Source of the DNA: Rhizobium esperanzae
GTDB lineage: Bacteria > Pseudomonadota > Alphaproteobacteria > Rhizobiales > Rhizobiaceae
DNA: 64,000 nucleotides
NCBI RefSeq assembly: GCF_014197615.1
Contig: NZ_JACIFY010000006.1
Span: 223,333-287,332 of the forward strand
Direction: 5' to 3'
Each line of letters opens with the position of its first letter. Within the stretch, counting starts at the first letter, position 1. Below the pieces are notes generated by a model that saw nothing but the letters and a program-made list of their open reading frames with translations, was not told the origin of the DNA and ran no database searches. The position numbers and the translations under genes are program-made. Of this stretch, positions 44,256 to 52,183 are shown in pieces.

Positions 44256-45245
44256 ATGCTTGACCATCCGTCCCGGCCGTTGTCGCCGTCAACCATCCCA
44301 ATGGATGCCCTCAGCGAAGTCCTGCAAGACTTTCGCTTGAGCGGGGTCAACTATGGCCGCTGCGAACTCAGGCATCCATGGAGCATCGCCTTTCCGCAAC
44401 AACAGCTGCTTCGTTTCCACTTCGTCAGCCAAGGTCCGTGCTGGATCCATACCGAAGTCGAAGGATGGCAGGAGTTGAATGATGGCGATCTGGTTCTGCT
44501 GCCTCAAGGCATCGCACATCGCTTGGCCAGCGCGCCGGATGTTGAAGGAGATTCGCTTAAAAGCTGTCAGATAACAAGGTTGGGGAGCAATGTCTGCGAA
44601 GTTGTGCGGCAGGGAATGGGGGCGAATAGCACCCTCTTCTGCGGTTCCATGGCTTTGGGCGCACATGCGCTTCACCCCTTGATCGCTCTGATGCCGCCAA
44701 TCATCAAGGGCTGCGACGTGGCCGGCAATGACCCGATCGTCGGTCCCCTGCTGGCGGCCATGTCGGCGGAGGCGACACAGCCCCAAATGGGAAGCGCGAC
44801 CGTCTTATCGCGAATGGCGGACTTGCTCGCGGCGCGGCTTATCCGCTGCTGGGTCAATTGCAGCGGAGCTTCGACCACGGGCTGGCTCGCCGCCATCCGT
44901 GATCCTCATATCGGTCGTGTATTGGCGGTCATGCACCGGGATCCCGGCCATAACTGGACCCTCGAAAACCTCGCTGGTGTGGCAGGTCAGTCGCGCTCGA
45001 TCTTCGCCGAGCGCTTCAGCGCTATCTTGGGAGAAGGCGCGGCACATTACCTCGTCCGTCTGCGTATGCAGCTCGCCCGCGATTTGTTGGGTCAAGGCGG
45101 CATGTCGATCGCTGAAGTTGCTTCCCGGCTGGGCTATGAGTCCGAGGCTTCTTTCGCGCGCGCCTTCAAACGCGTCACCAACGTCTCACCGGGGATTGTG
45201 CGCCGCACAAGTTCCGGACGAACGGACATGGATTTCGGATTTTAA
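44256..45245 (+). CDS. AraC-family regulator with cupin-like sensor domain
   Basis: A 329-residue protein. The first 190 residues form a cupin_6/AraC-binding-like domain (LLRFHFVSQGPCWIHTEVEG, then LLPQGIAHRLAS). The C-terminal 100 residues carry two helix-turn-helix motifs: WTLENLAGVAGQSRSIFAER and ISIAEVASRLGYESEASFARA. This subfamily controls neighbouring exporters or oxidoreductases. It lies 61 bases upstream of the MFS gene on the same strand, so it probably controls it. An inducer cannot be named. The sequence is somewhat less GC-rich than its neighbours. Confidence 0.88.
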   Translation: MLDHPSRPLSPSTIPMDALSEVLQDFRLSGVNYGRCELRHPWSIAFPQQQLLRFHFVSQGPCWIHTEVEGWQELNDGDLVLLPQGIAHRLASAPDVEGDSLKSCQITRLGSNVCEVVRQGMGANSTLFCGSMALGAHALHPLIALMPPIIKGCDVAGNDPIVGPLLAAMSAEATQPQMGSATVLSRMADLLAARLIRCWVNCSGASTTGWLAAIRDPHIGRVLAVMHRDPGHNWTLENLAGVAGQSRSIFAERFSAILGEGAAHYLVRLRMQLARDLLGQGGMSIAEVASRLGYESEASFARAFKRVTNVSPGIVRRTSSGRTDMDFGF

Positions 45246-45306
45246 GACACATATCATCCTGAAAACTTCATCTACAAAGTGTCTCCGAACATAGGAGATG
45301 CTTCAA

Positions 45307-46515
45307 ATGACGGACACAACATCGCAGTTCGACGGGGCCGCAATTGGCCCGGAGGCGGCTGAACCATCCGCGTGGAGCGCGGCGACCTGGTTTGCCGTTG
45401 TTTCGATGGCGGCCACCAGCTTTGCACTGGTATCCGCCGAGTTTCTGCCTGCGGGCCTGTTGACGCCGATGGCGCGCGATCTCGGCATTTCCGAGGGAAC
45501 GGCCGGACAAGTCGTCACCGCCACCGCTTCCGTCGGCGCCGTGGCGGCCTTGTTGAGCAACGTCCTCATCGGCCGACTGAACCGCAAAACCGTGCTGGTC
45601 AGCCTCGCTGCCCTGGCGATCGGCTCCAATATTCTTGCATCATTGGCGACCGATTTTTGGCTATTGTTGCTGGGGCGGGCCGGGTTAGGCATCGCACTGA
45701 GCGGCTTTTGGGCGCTTTCAGTGGCCGTCGTGGCGAGGCTGGTCGGCGCCAATGCGACAGGTCGGGGCATGGCTATCGTCACCCTCGGCGTTTCGCTCGC
45801 CACGATAGCTGCACCGTCAATGGGTGCTTTGATCAGCGATTGGCTGGGATGGCGCAGCGCCATGGCGATGACAGCCGGGCTTGCCGCGCTTGCCATGCTG
45901 CTGCAGGTGCTCAGCCTGCCGACACTCCCTGCAAGCACAAGCAACAGTCTCGCTGATGTCTTCCGGCTGACACGACGGGGCGGCGTTCAACTGGGAATGC
46001 TTGCCATCCTTTTGCTGATGACCGGGCATTTTGCCGGGTCGGTTTATGTGCGTCCTTTCCTCGAACACGTAACGCTCCTGGAAACCAGATCGATCGCCCT
46101 AGCACTGCTCGGATTTGGCATCGCCTCCGTGATCGGCAATGTTGCCGGTGGCCGGATGGCCGACGCGAGCATCCGCATGGCACTGGCTGTGACCGCGGTA
46201 TTGATGACGTTTGCAGCACTCGCTCTGGTGCTTTGGGGCGCTCATACCGGCGTCGCATTCGCCTTCGTCACGCTTTGGGGCTTTGCCTTCGGCATGGCGC
46301 CGGTCGTGCTGCCGACCAATCTTTCCCGCGCGGCCCCCGACGCTCTGGAGGCGGCAGGCAGCCTGATGGTCGTCTCTTTTCAGGTGGCCATCAGCATCGG
46401 CGCGGTTTTTGGCGGCTATATCGTCGACCACTACGGCGCCGTGGGACCATTGACTGTGACGGCGCTCCTGGCTGCCTCGACGATTGCTTTGGCGTTGCTG
46501 CAGCCGCGCAACTGA
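45307..46515 (+). CDS. MFS (DHA1-type) exporter
   Basis: A 402-residue protein with 12 hydrophobic segments of the drug:H+ antiporter-1 group, related to the arabinose-efflux/YdhP family. MARDLGISEGTAGQVVTATA (loop after the first helix), LLSNVLIGRLNRKTVLVSL (motif A region) and WRSAMAMTAGLAALAM are typical. The ATG 45307 is spaced 10 bases from AGGAG; the ATG at 45298 abuts it and is less likely. It is probably cotranscribed with, or controlled by, the AraC-type gene in front. Efflux substrate unknown. Confidence 0.87.
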   Translation: MTDTTSQFDGAAIGPEAAEPSAWSAATWFAVVSMAATSFALVSAEFLPAGLLTPMARDLGISEGTAGQVVTATASVGAVAALLSNVLIGRLNRKTVLVSLAALAIGSNILASLATDFWLLLLGRAGLGIALSGFWALSVAVVARLVGANATGRGMAIVTLGVSLATIAAPSMGALISDWLGWRSAMAMTAGLAALAMLLQVLSLPTLPASTSNSLADVFRLTRRGGVQLGMLAILLLMTGHFAGSVYVRPFLEHVTLLETRSIALALLGFGIASVIGNVAGGRMADASIRMALAVTAVLMTFAALALVLWGAHTGVAFAFVTLWGFAFGMAPVVLPTNLSRAAPDALEAAGSLMVVSFQVAISIGAVFGGYIVDHYGAVGPLTVTALLAASTIALALLQPRN

Positions 46516-46571
46516 TTGTTTGCTTCGTGCTTGCAGATCACGCGCACTCAAACTGAAGGTGCTCTGGATAA

Positions 46572-46599
46572 GAGGTCGCCGGCAACCGCCGGCGACCTC
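46572..46599. terminator. 12-base-pair stem-loop between convergent MFS and DMT genes
   Basis: GAGGTCGCCGGC (46572-46583) and GCCGGCGACCTC (46588-46599) pair perfectly around AACC. It has no T tract, so termination in both directions is possible but not certain. Confidence 0.55.
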
Positions 46600-46724
46600 C
46601 AATGCATCGGTCGATAACAACGTCCTTGCCACTCGATGCCTGAGGACGACCTCAGTAAATCACCTTAAGAAGACGTTAGAACTTGCCCGAGGTAACCTCC
46701 TCGCGGCCTTGGGCAGCGATCAGG

Positions 46725-47624
46725 CTATACGCCCGCCTGTGCCTGCTGAACGACCCTGCGGTTCGTCAGGTAGACGCCCGTCACGACGATCATCGTGCCC
46801 AGAACCAACGGCAGCGTCAGCGGCTCGCCGAAAGCGATGAAGGCTTCGAGCGCGACAGCCGGTGGCATCAGATAGATCAACGAGGCCGCACGCGAGACCT
46901 GCCCCCGGCGGATGAGATAGAGCAGCAGCCCGACACCGCCCATCGACAGACCGAAGACCGACCAAGCGAGCGCGGCATAGGCCCGCGCGGCGCCATCGAA
47001 ATGCTGATGCTCGAAGATCAGCGAAAGCGGCAGGGTGAGGATCAGCGCGCCGACATATTGCAGCGTCGCAATCGTTCTGAGGTCGCCGGATTGCAGATGT
47101 TTCTTTTGATAGAGCGTGCCGTAGGTGACGGAGCCCATGGCGATGAGATTGACCGCCAGCGGCAGAGCGGCATGTCCGAGATCGGCTGTCGCCGGATCGA
47201 TGAGCTTGGGCGAAATAGCGATGGCAATGCCGATGAAGCCGAGCGCAAGGCCGAATTTCTGCGTTTGCTGCAAGCGCTCGCCGACGAGAAAGGGAGCCGC
47301 CATCGCCGTCATCAGCGGCTGCAGTGCTGCAATGATCCCCGATATGCCGGCCGGCACGCCATTGGCGATCGCCCACCAGAGGCCGGCGAGATAGAAGCCA
47401 TGCAGGAAAAAACCGGAATAGACGGCGCGCAGCCACGTCGCCCGGCTTGTTGGCCATTGCGCCCGAGCCACCACGCAGAGCGCCAGGAATGCCAGCGCCG
47501 ACAGGCCGTAGCGGATCGAAAGAAAGGTGAAGGGCTCGGAATGCAGCGCCGCATATTTCGCCACCACCCAGCCCGTGGACCAGAGCAGAACGAAGAGAGC
47601 GGGGGCAAGGCGATCGAGGGTCAT
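46725..47624 (-). CDS. DMT/EamA-family transporter
   Basis: A 299-residue membrane protein with ten hydrophobic segments and two EamA repeats, e.g. LFVLLWSTGWVVAKYAALHS at the start of the first and YAALAWSVFGLSMGGVGLLL in the second. DMT proteins export amino acids, metabolites or drugs. I chose ATG 47624; the longer frame to 47834 runs through the palindromic repeat and has no membrane character. No specific substrate can be assigned. Confidence 0.88.
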   Translation of the reverse strand: MTLDRLAPALFVLLWSTGWVVAKYAALHSEPFTFLSIRYGLSALAFLALCVVARAQWPTSRATWLRAVYSGFFLHGFYLAGLWWAIANGVPAGISGIIAALQPLMTAMAAPFLVGERLQQTQKFGLALGFIGIAIAISPKLIDPATADLGHAALPLAVNLIAMGSVTYGTLYQKKHLQSGDLRTIATLQYVGALILTLPLSLIFEHQHFDGAARAYAALAWSVFGLSMGGVGLLLYLIRRGQVSRAASLIYLMPPAVALEAFIAFGEPLTLPLVLGTMIVVTGVYLTNRRVVQQAQAGV

Positions 47625-47774
47625 GGCGGCGGCTCGGGTAGAGGAGGTTTCGCCCCGCTGATAGCCGCAGCCGGCTGCCGCAGTCAAAGGCGAAGCATTG
47701 ATGCTTATTTGAAATTTGGTTGATGGGTGGGGATAGACCGGCCGGAGGACCGCTACGAAACAAAGAAAAGCTGT

Positions 47775-47969
47775 GCCGTGTGGCACCCCCCTTGCCCTGC
47801 CGGGCATCTCCCCCACAAGGAGGGAGATCGGCAAGCGGTAGAACCATCGTTTCCTCTCTACCGTCTCGAAGTGATCAAGCGGCAGTTGTTTGGGGAAACC
47901 ATCGCGCCCAGCCGATCTCCCTCCTTGTGGGGGAGATGCCCGGCAGGGCAGAGGGGGGTGTCACACGGC
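47775..47969. repeat. Palindromic intergenic element (second subtype)
   Basis: Left arm from GCCGTGTGGCACCCCCCTTG to GGAGGGAGATCGGC (47775-47832), right arm its near-perfect reverse complement (47911-47969). The arms, about 58 bases each, enclose about 78 bases. The total of 195 bases equals that of the element at 15765-15960, whose arms are different in sequence but similar in plan. The 589-base gap (47625-48213) holds no other obvious feature apart from promoters. Confidence 0.82.
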
Positions 47970-48213
47970 GCGCCCCCTCCTCGCTACAGATGACAGAGTG
48001 TGCGATTGCGCCTGCACCCGATAACGACCGAATGAAAAACCATCACCTGCCCATATTTTGCGCAGCCATTGCGGAACAACCACCCGCCACACCACTTCAA
48101 ACACCCGCATCCCCCCTTTTCCCGCAACGCAAAATCTTTTTCTCGAACTGCGCATGGTTCTTGCATTGCAATTTGCGTTGTATTCAAATGAACAAAAAAG
48201 GGGAGCCGCACCT

Positions 48214-49623
48214 TTGGCATTTGACGAAATGATTACCGGGGACGAAAGTCCTCGCCCGCCTTATGAAAAATATTTCGAATGGTACAACAGCCAAGACCGG
48301 TCGCATCTGATTGCCAAGTCCCGCGACGCGGAAAACATCTTCCGAAAGACCGGCATCACCTTCGCGGTCTACGGCCACGCCGATAGTTCCGAAAAGCTCA
48401 TTCCCTTCGACATTATTCCCCGCATCATCTCCGCCCGCGAATGGCGCAAGCTTGCCCAGGGCATCGAGCAGCGGGTGATCGCGCTCAACGCCTTCCTGGA
48501 CGACATCTACCATAAGCAGGAGATCATCCGCGCCGGCCGCGTTCCGCGCGAACTGATCGAAAACAACGTCGCCTTCCTGTCGGAGATGATCGGCTTCCGC
48601 CCGCCCGGCGGCGTCTACACCCATATCGTCGGCACCGACATCGTAAGAACAGGCGAGGACCAGTTCTACGTGCTGGAGGATAATGCCCGCACGCCTTCCG
48701 GCGTCAGCTACATGCTGGAAAACCGGGAAACCATGATGCAGATGTTCCCGGAGCTCTTCCACGAGAACAAGGTGCAGCGCGTCGAGGACTATCCTTACCT
48801 CCTGCGACAGAGCCTTGCTTCCCTCGCCCCTCCCGGCTGCACCGGCAAGCCGCGCGTCGCAGTGCTGACGCCGGGCATCTACAATTCGGCCTATTACGAA
48901 CATTCCTTCCTCGCCGACATGATGGGCGTCGAGCTCGTCGAAGGCTCGGATCTGCGCGTCATCGACGGCAAGGTCAAGATGCGCACGACCCGCGGTTACG
49001 AGGCGATCGACGTTCTCTACCGCCGCGTCGACGACGACTTCCTCGATCCGCTGACATTCCGGGCCGATTCGGCGCTCGGCATTCCCGGCATCATGGATGT
49101 CTACCGCTCCGGCAACATCACCATCGCCAATGCGCCGGGCACCGGCATTTGCGACGACAAGGCGATCTATTCCTACATGCCGGAGATCGTCGAATTCTAC
49201 ACCGGCAGCAAGGCGCTGCTCGAGAACGTGCCGACCTGGCGCTGTTCGGAAGCATCGAGCCTGAAATACGTGCTGGAGCACCTCGAAGAGCTCGTCGTCA
49301 AGGAAGTGCACGGCTCCGGCGGCTACGGCATGCTTGTGGGACCGACGGCTTCGAAGAAGGAGCGCGCCGATTTCGCCGAAAAGCTGAAGGCCAAGCCGAA
49401 CAACTACATCGCCCAGCCGACGCTGTCGCTCTCCACCGTGCCGATCCTCGTCAACAAGGGGATCGCGCCGCGCCATGTGGACCTTCGCCCCTATGTGCTC
49501 GTCTCCGACAAGGTGCAGATCATTCCGGGCGGGCTGACCCGCGTCGCGCTGAAACAAGGCTCGCTCGTGGTCAATTCCAGCCAGGGCGGCGGCACCAAAG
49601 ACACCTGGGTATTGGAGGACTGA
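48214..49623 (+). CDS. Circularly permuted type-2 ATP-grasp protein
   Basis: A 469-residue protein of the circularly permuted ATP-grasp family (DUF404/DUF407). It starts AFDEMITGDESPRPPYEKYF, has GVYTHIVGTDIVRTGEDQFY, VLEDNARTPSGVSYMLENRE and VVKEVHGSGGYGMLVGP, the conserved nucleotide-binding sections. The TTG at 48214 has GGGGAG eight bases before; the longer frame starts in non-coding sequence. In related genomes the protein is cotranscribed with alpha-E and transglutaminase genes and is predicted to form peptide bonds on an unknown substrate. It overlaps the next gene as TGATG. Confidence 0.92.
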   Translation: MAFDEMITGDESPRPPYEKYFEWYNSQDRSHLIAKSRDAENIFRKTGITFAVYGHADSSEKLIPFDIIPRIISAREWRKLAQGIEQRVIALNAFLDDIYHKQEIIRAGRVPRELIENNVAFLSEMIGFRPPGGVYTHIVGTDIVRTGEDQFYVLEDNARTPSGVSYMLENRETMMQMFPELFHENKVQRVEDYPYLLRQSLASLAPPGCTGKPRVAVLTPGIYNSAYYEHSFLADMMGVELVEGSDLRVIDGKVKMRTTRGYEAIDVLYRRVDDDFLDPLTFRADSALGIPGIMDVYRSGNITIANAPGTGICDDKAIYSYMPEIVEFYTGSKALLENVPTWRCSEASSLKYVLEHLEELVVKEVHGSGGYGMLVGPTASKKERADFAEKLKAKPNNYIAQPTLSLSTVPILVNKGIAPRHVDLRPYVLVSDKVQIIPGGLTRVALKQGSLVVNSSQGGGTKDTWVLED

Positions 49624-50564
49624 TGCTCGGAAGAACTGCAAACGGCCTTTACTGGATGTTTCGTTACATCGAGCGCGCCGAAAATATCGCCCGCCTGGTC
49701 GATGCCGGACTGCGCATGTCGCTCACCCGCAGCAGCGCCGGCGACGACAATTGGGACGGCGTGCTGCAAAGTGCCGGTGTCCGCGAGGCCTATGGCGAGA
49801 GCCGCGCGAAGTTGACCAACGCCGAAGCGATCGACTATCTCCTGCGCGATCGTGCCAATCCGTCGAGCGTCATGTCCTGCATCGAGTCCGGCCGCAACAA
49901 TGCCCGCATGGTGCGCACGGCGCTGACGCGCGAGACCTGGGAGGCGACCAACGAATGCTGGATCGAGCTGAAGGCGCTGCTCGAAAAGCGCGTCAAGGCC
50001 GCCGACCTGCCTGAAGTGATCGACGTCATCAAGCGCCGCGCCGGTCTCATCCGCGGTGCCTTTCATGGCTCGACGCTGCGCAACGAGCTCTATAATTTCG
50101 CTCGCATCGGCACCTTCATCGAGCGGGCCGACAATACCAGCCGCATCCTCGACGTGAAATATTACGTGCTGCTGCCCTCGGTCTCGGCGGTCGGTTCGTC
50201 GCTCGACAACGTCCAGTGGGAATCGATCCTGCGCTCGGTCTCCGCGCACCGTGCCTATAGCTGGGCCTATGACGGTGAATACCGGGCGATGAACATTGCC
50301 GACTTCCTGACGCTGAACGTCCAGATGCCGCGCTCGCTCGCCTATTGCTACGAGAAGATCGTCAGCAATCTCGGTTACCTCGCCCAGGATTATGAAGCGC
50401 GGCTGCCTGCCCACGATACCGCCGATGCGATCCGCACCACGCTGCAGACGCGGGCGATCCGGGATATCATGGATCAGGGCCTGCATGAGTTCCTCGAGGA
50501 TTTCGTCTCGCGCAACAACCAGCTCGGCGCCGAGATTTCCGATGGCTACCGGTTCTACGTTTAA
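49623..50564 (+). CDS. Alpha-E domain protein
   Basis: A 313-residue all-helical protein of the alpha-E family. LGRTANGLYWMFRYIERAEN and ARIGTFIERADNTSRILDVK show the repeated Y/F-I-E-R-A-[ED]-N motif that names the family. It ends QLGAEISDGYRFYV. The start at 49623 overlaps the ATP-grasp stop (TGATG). The family is found almost only with circularly permuted ATP-grasp and transglutaminase genes, and is thought to be part of one peptide-ligating or modifying system. Confidence 0.93.
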   Translation: MLGRTANGLYWMFRYIERAENIARLVDAGLRMSLTRSSAGDDNWDGVLQSAGVREAYGESRAKLTNAEAIDYLLRDRANPSSVMSCIESGRNNARMVRTALTRETWEATNECWIELKALLEKRVKAADLPEVIDVIKRRAGLIRGAFHGSTLRNELYNFARIGTFIERADNTSRILDVKYYVLLPSVSAVGSSLDNVQWESILRSVSAHRAYSWAYDGEYRAMNIADFLTLNVQMPRSLAYCYEKIVSNLGYLAQDYEARLPAHDTADAIRTTLQTRAIRDIMDQGLHEFLEDFVSRNNQLGAEISDGYRFYV

Positions 50565-50576
50565 GCGGATCAGAAC

Positions 50577-51401
50577 ATGAGACTGAAGATCAGCCACCTC
50601 ACCGAATACCGCTACGACGAACCGTCGCAATTCTCGCTGCAACGGCTCAGGCTGACGCCGCCGACATCGGCCGCCCAGAAGGTGCTCGCCTGGTCGCTGA
50701 ACGTCGAGGGCGCCACGCCCGAAGTGGAATATGACGACCAGTATGGCAACCACGTCAACCTGGTTTCGCTGGAAGGCGCGCAGCACGTGACGCGCATTCT
50801 CGCCGAAGGCGAAGTCGAGACGGCCGACAATAACGGCGTCACCGGCCCGCATACCGGCTTCTGCCCGCTCTGGCTCTTCCTGCGCGAAACGCCGCTGACC
50901 AAGAGCGGCAAGCTGGTCAAGGAACTCGTCAAGGGTGTCGCCGGCGATAGCGAGCTTGCCCGCATGCATGCGCTGATGGCGGCGATCCACGCGACGGTCG
51001 ATTACAAGCCCGGCACCAGTGACACCGCGACGACGGCCGAACAGGCGCTGGAGAAAAAGAGCGGCGTCTGCCAGGATCACGCCCACATCTTCATTGCCGC
51101 CGCCCGCGCCCTGCAGGTGCCGGCCCGTTATGTCTCGGGCTATCTGATGATGGCGGAAAAAGTCGAGCAGGCAGCAACCCATGCCTGGGCCGAGGCCCAT
51201 ATTCCCGGTCTTGGCTGGGTCGGCTTCGATCCCGCCAACGAGATCTGCCCGGATGCCCGTTACGTCAGGATCGCCTCCGGTCTCTGCTACCGCGACGCCG
51301 CGCCGATTTCAGGCATGCGCATCGGCACGCCGGGCGAAACGCTGTCGGTCACCGTCAAGGTCGAGAATGGCGGGCAGATGCAAAGCCAGAGCCAGAGCTG
51401 A
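50577..51401 (+). CDS. Transglutaminase-like cysteine protease
   Basis: A 274-residue protein with an N-terminal beta domain (TEYRYDEPSQFSLQRLRLTP) and a transglutaminase-like core. The catalytic triad is visible: Cys in KKSGVCQDHAHIF, His in ATHAWAEAHIPGLG, Asp in WVGFDPANE. These enzymes act as peptidases or amidases, so it may cut what the ATP-grasp protein makes. It follows the alpha-E gene by 12 bases. The proteasome-related Anbu peptidase gene that often ends the cluster is not present next to it; vapC follows convergently. Confidence 0.93.
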   Translation: MRLKISHLTEYRYDEPSQFSLQRLRLTPPTSAAQKVLAWSLNVEGATPEVEYDDQYGNHVNLVSLEGAQHVTRILAEGEVETADNNGVTGPHTGFCPLWLFLRETPLTKSGKLVKELVKGVAGDSELARMHALMAAIHATVDYKPGTSDTATTAEQALEKKSGVCQDHAHIFIAAARALQVPARYVSGYLMMAEKVEQAATHAWAEAHIPGLGWVGFDPANEICPDARYVRIASGLCYRDAAPISGMRIGTPGETLSVTVKVENGGQMQSQSQS

Positions 51402-51422
51402 GGAGGCGGCGGGAAGCGGCAT

Positions 51423-51848
51423 CTATCCAGCCGCAACAACTTGGAGGTGACCGCGCGCACCATAGCTGAGGATTGCCTGATCTGCGGTCAACAAAGGTAT
51501 GCGATGAAACCGAGCTGTGGCGGCGATGATGCGATCCGCGGGGTCGGCGTGAAACTCGCCGGGCAGCCGAACGCTGTCTATCGCGATGGAAGGCTCGATC
51601 GGCGCAAGCTGAAGCCCGGGCAGCGACAGAGCACTGTCGATCCATCGCCCGACATCGTCGCCCAGCGCTAAGCGCCCCTTCTGCACGAGCATCGCGATTT
51701 CCCAAGGTGTGATCGCCGAAATCAGAATCCGGCTTTTCCCGGCCATCTCGTCGATGATGCGCCGGGCCTGTGAACCGAGCCGAGCGTCGTCCTGCATTGC
51801 CCAGACGAGGATATGCGTATCGATGACGATCAACGGAGTGCGTCCCAA
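51423..51848 (-). CDS. vapC: VapC-type PIN-domain toxin
   Basis: A 141-residue PIN-domain ribonuclease. The acidic active-site residues are present: LIVIDTHILVWA, TPWEIAML and HADPADRIIAATA, with a closing LLTADQAILSYG. The Leu-rich ALSLPGLQLAPIEPSIAI segment is typical of the group. It overlaps the antitoxin gene by 19 bases. It is convergent with the transglutaminase gene. Confidence 0.92.
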   Translation of the reverse strand: MGRTPLIVIDTHILVWAMQDDARLGSQARRIIDEMAGKSRILISAITPWEIAMLVQKGRLALGDDVGRWIDSALSLPGLQLAPIEPSIAIDSVRLPGEFHADPADRIIAATARFHRIPLLTADQAILSYGARGHLQVVAAG

Positions 51849-52078
51849 TCTTCCGTCTCAACGGCCGGAGACAGAGGATCGTCGTAGCGCAATACGCTGC
51901 CCTTCATAACGCCGATGATACTTGTGCGGCCGCCTGCCGCGCGCGCTGGGGAAAGCACGGCAACCGGTTTGCCGCGCTTGGTGATGACGATCGATTCACC
52001 ATCGTTACGCATCTGATCGATAAGGTTCAAGCATTTCGCTTTGAATTCTGCTGCGCCAACCACTTTGGACATGACCAT
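51830..52078 (-). CDS. vapB: Phd/YefM-type antitoxin
   Basis: An 82-residue antitoxin. The N-terminal Phd/YefM DNA-binding fold reads KVVGAAEFKAKCLNLIDQM and SIVITKRGKPVAVLSP, followed by a flexible toxin-binding tail with GVMKGSVLRYDD. Two starts are possible, 52078 and 52072. It overlaps vapC and is preceded by a palindrome at 52084-52099, so autoregulation by the complex is expected. Confidence 0.9.
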   Translation of the reverse strand: MVMSKVVGAAEFKAKCLNLIDQMRNDGESIVITKRGKPVAVLSPARAAGGRTSIIGVMKGSVLRYDDPLSPAVETEDWDALR

Positions 52079-52083
52079 ATTTC

Positions 52084-52099
52084 CTGTACACTTGTACAG
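52084..52099. promoter_or_regulatory. Palindrome CTGTACA-CT-TGTACAG, probable vapBC operator
   Basis: Two 7-base arms, perfectly symmetric around CT, starting five bases before the antitoxin ATG at 52078 and therefore at the place where ribosomes or RNA polymerase would be blocked. Confidence 0.65.
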
Positions 52100-52135
52100 A
52101 ATATAGCGCCATTTGCTGATTGAGCAAGCACAACG

Positions 52136-52161
52136 AAAAAGGCGGGGTCATGCCCCGCCTT
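52136..52161 (-). terminator. Rho-independent terminator after the arabinonate dehydratase gene
   Basis: On the minus strand the stem GGCGGGG/CCCCGCC (52141-52159) is followed by a T run (52140-52136). It lies about 25 bases after the stop at 52184. Confidence 0.85.
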
Positions 52162-52183
52162 CTCCTGTCATAGATCGATCTAT

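Noticed and set aside
49149..49622. N-terminal extension of the alpha-E gene frame
   Set aside because: It overlaps the ATP-grasp gene in another frame; the TGATG junction at 49621-49625 and family alignment put the start at 49623.
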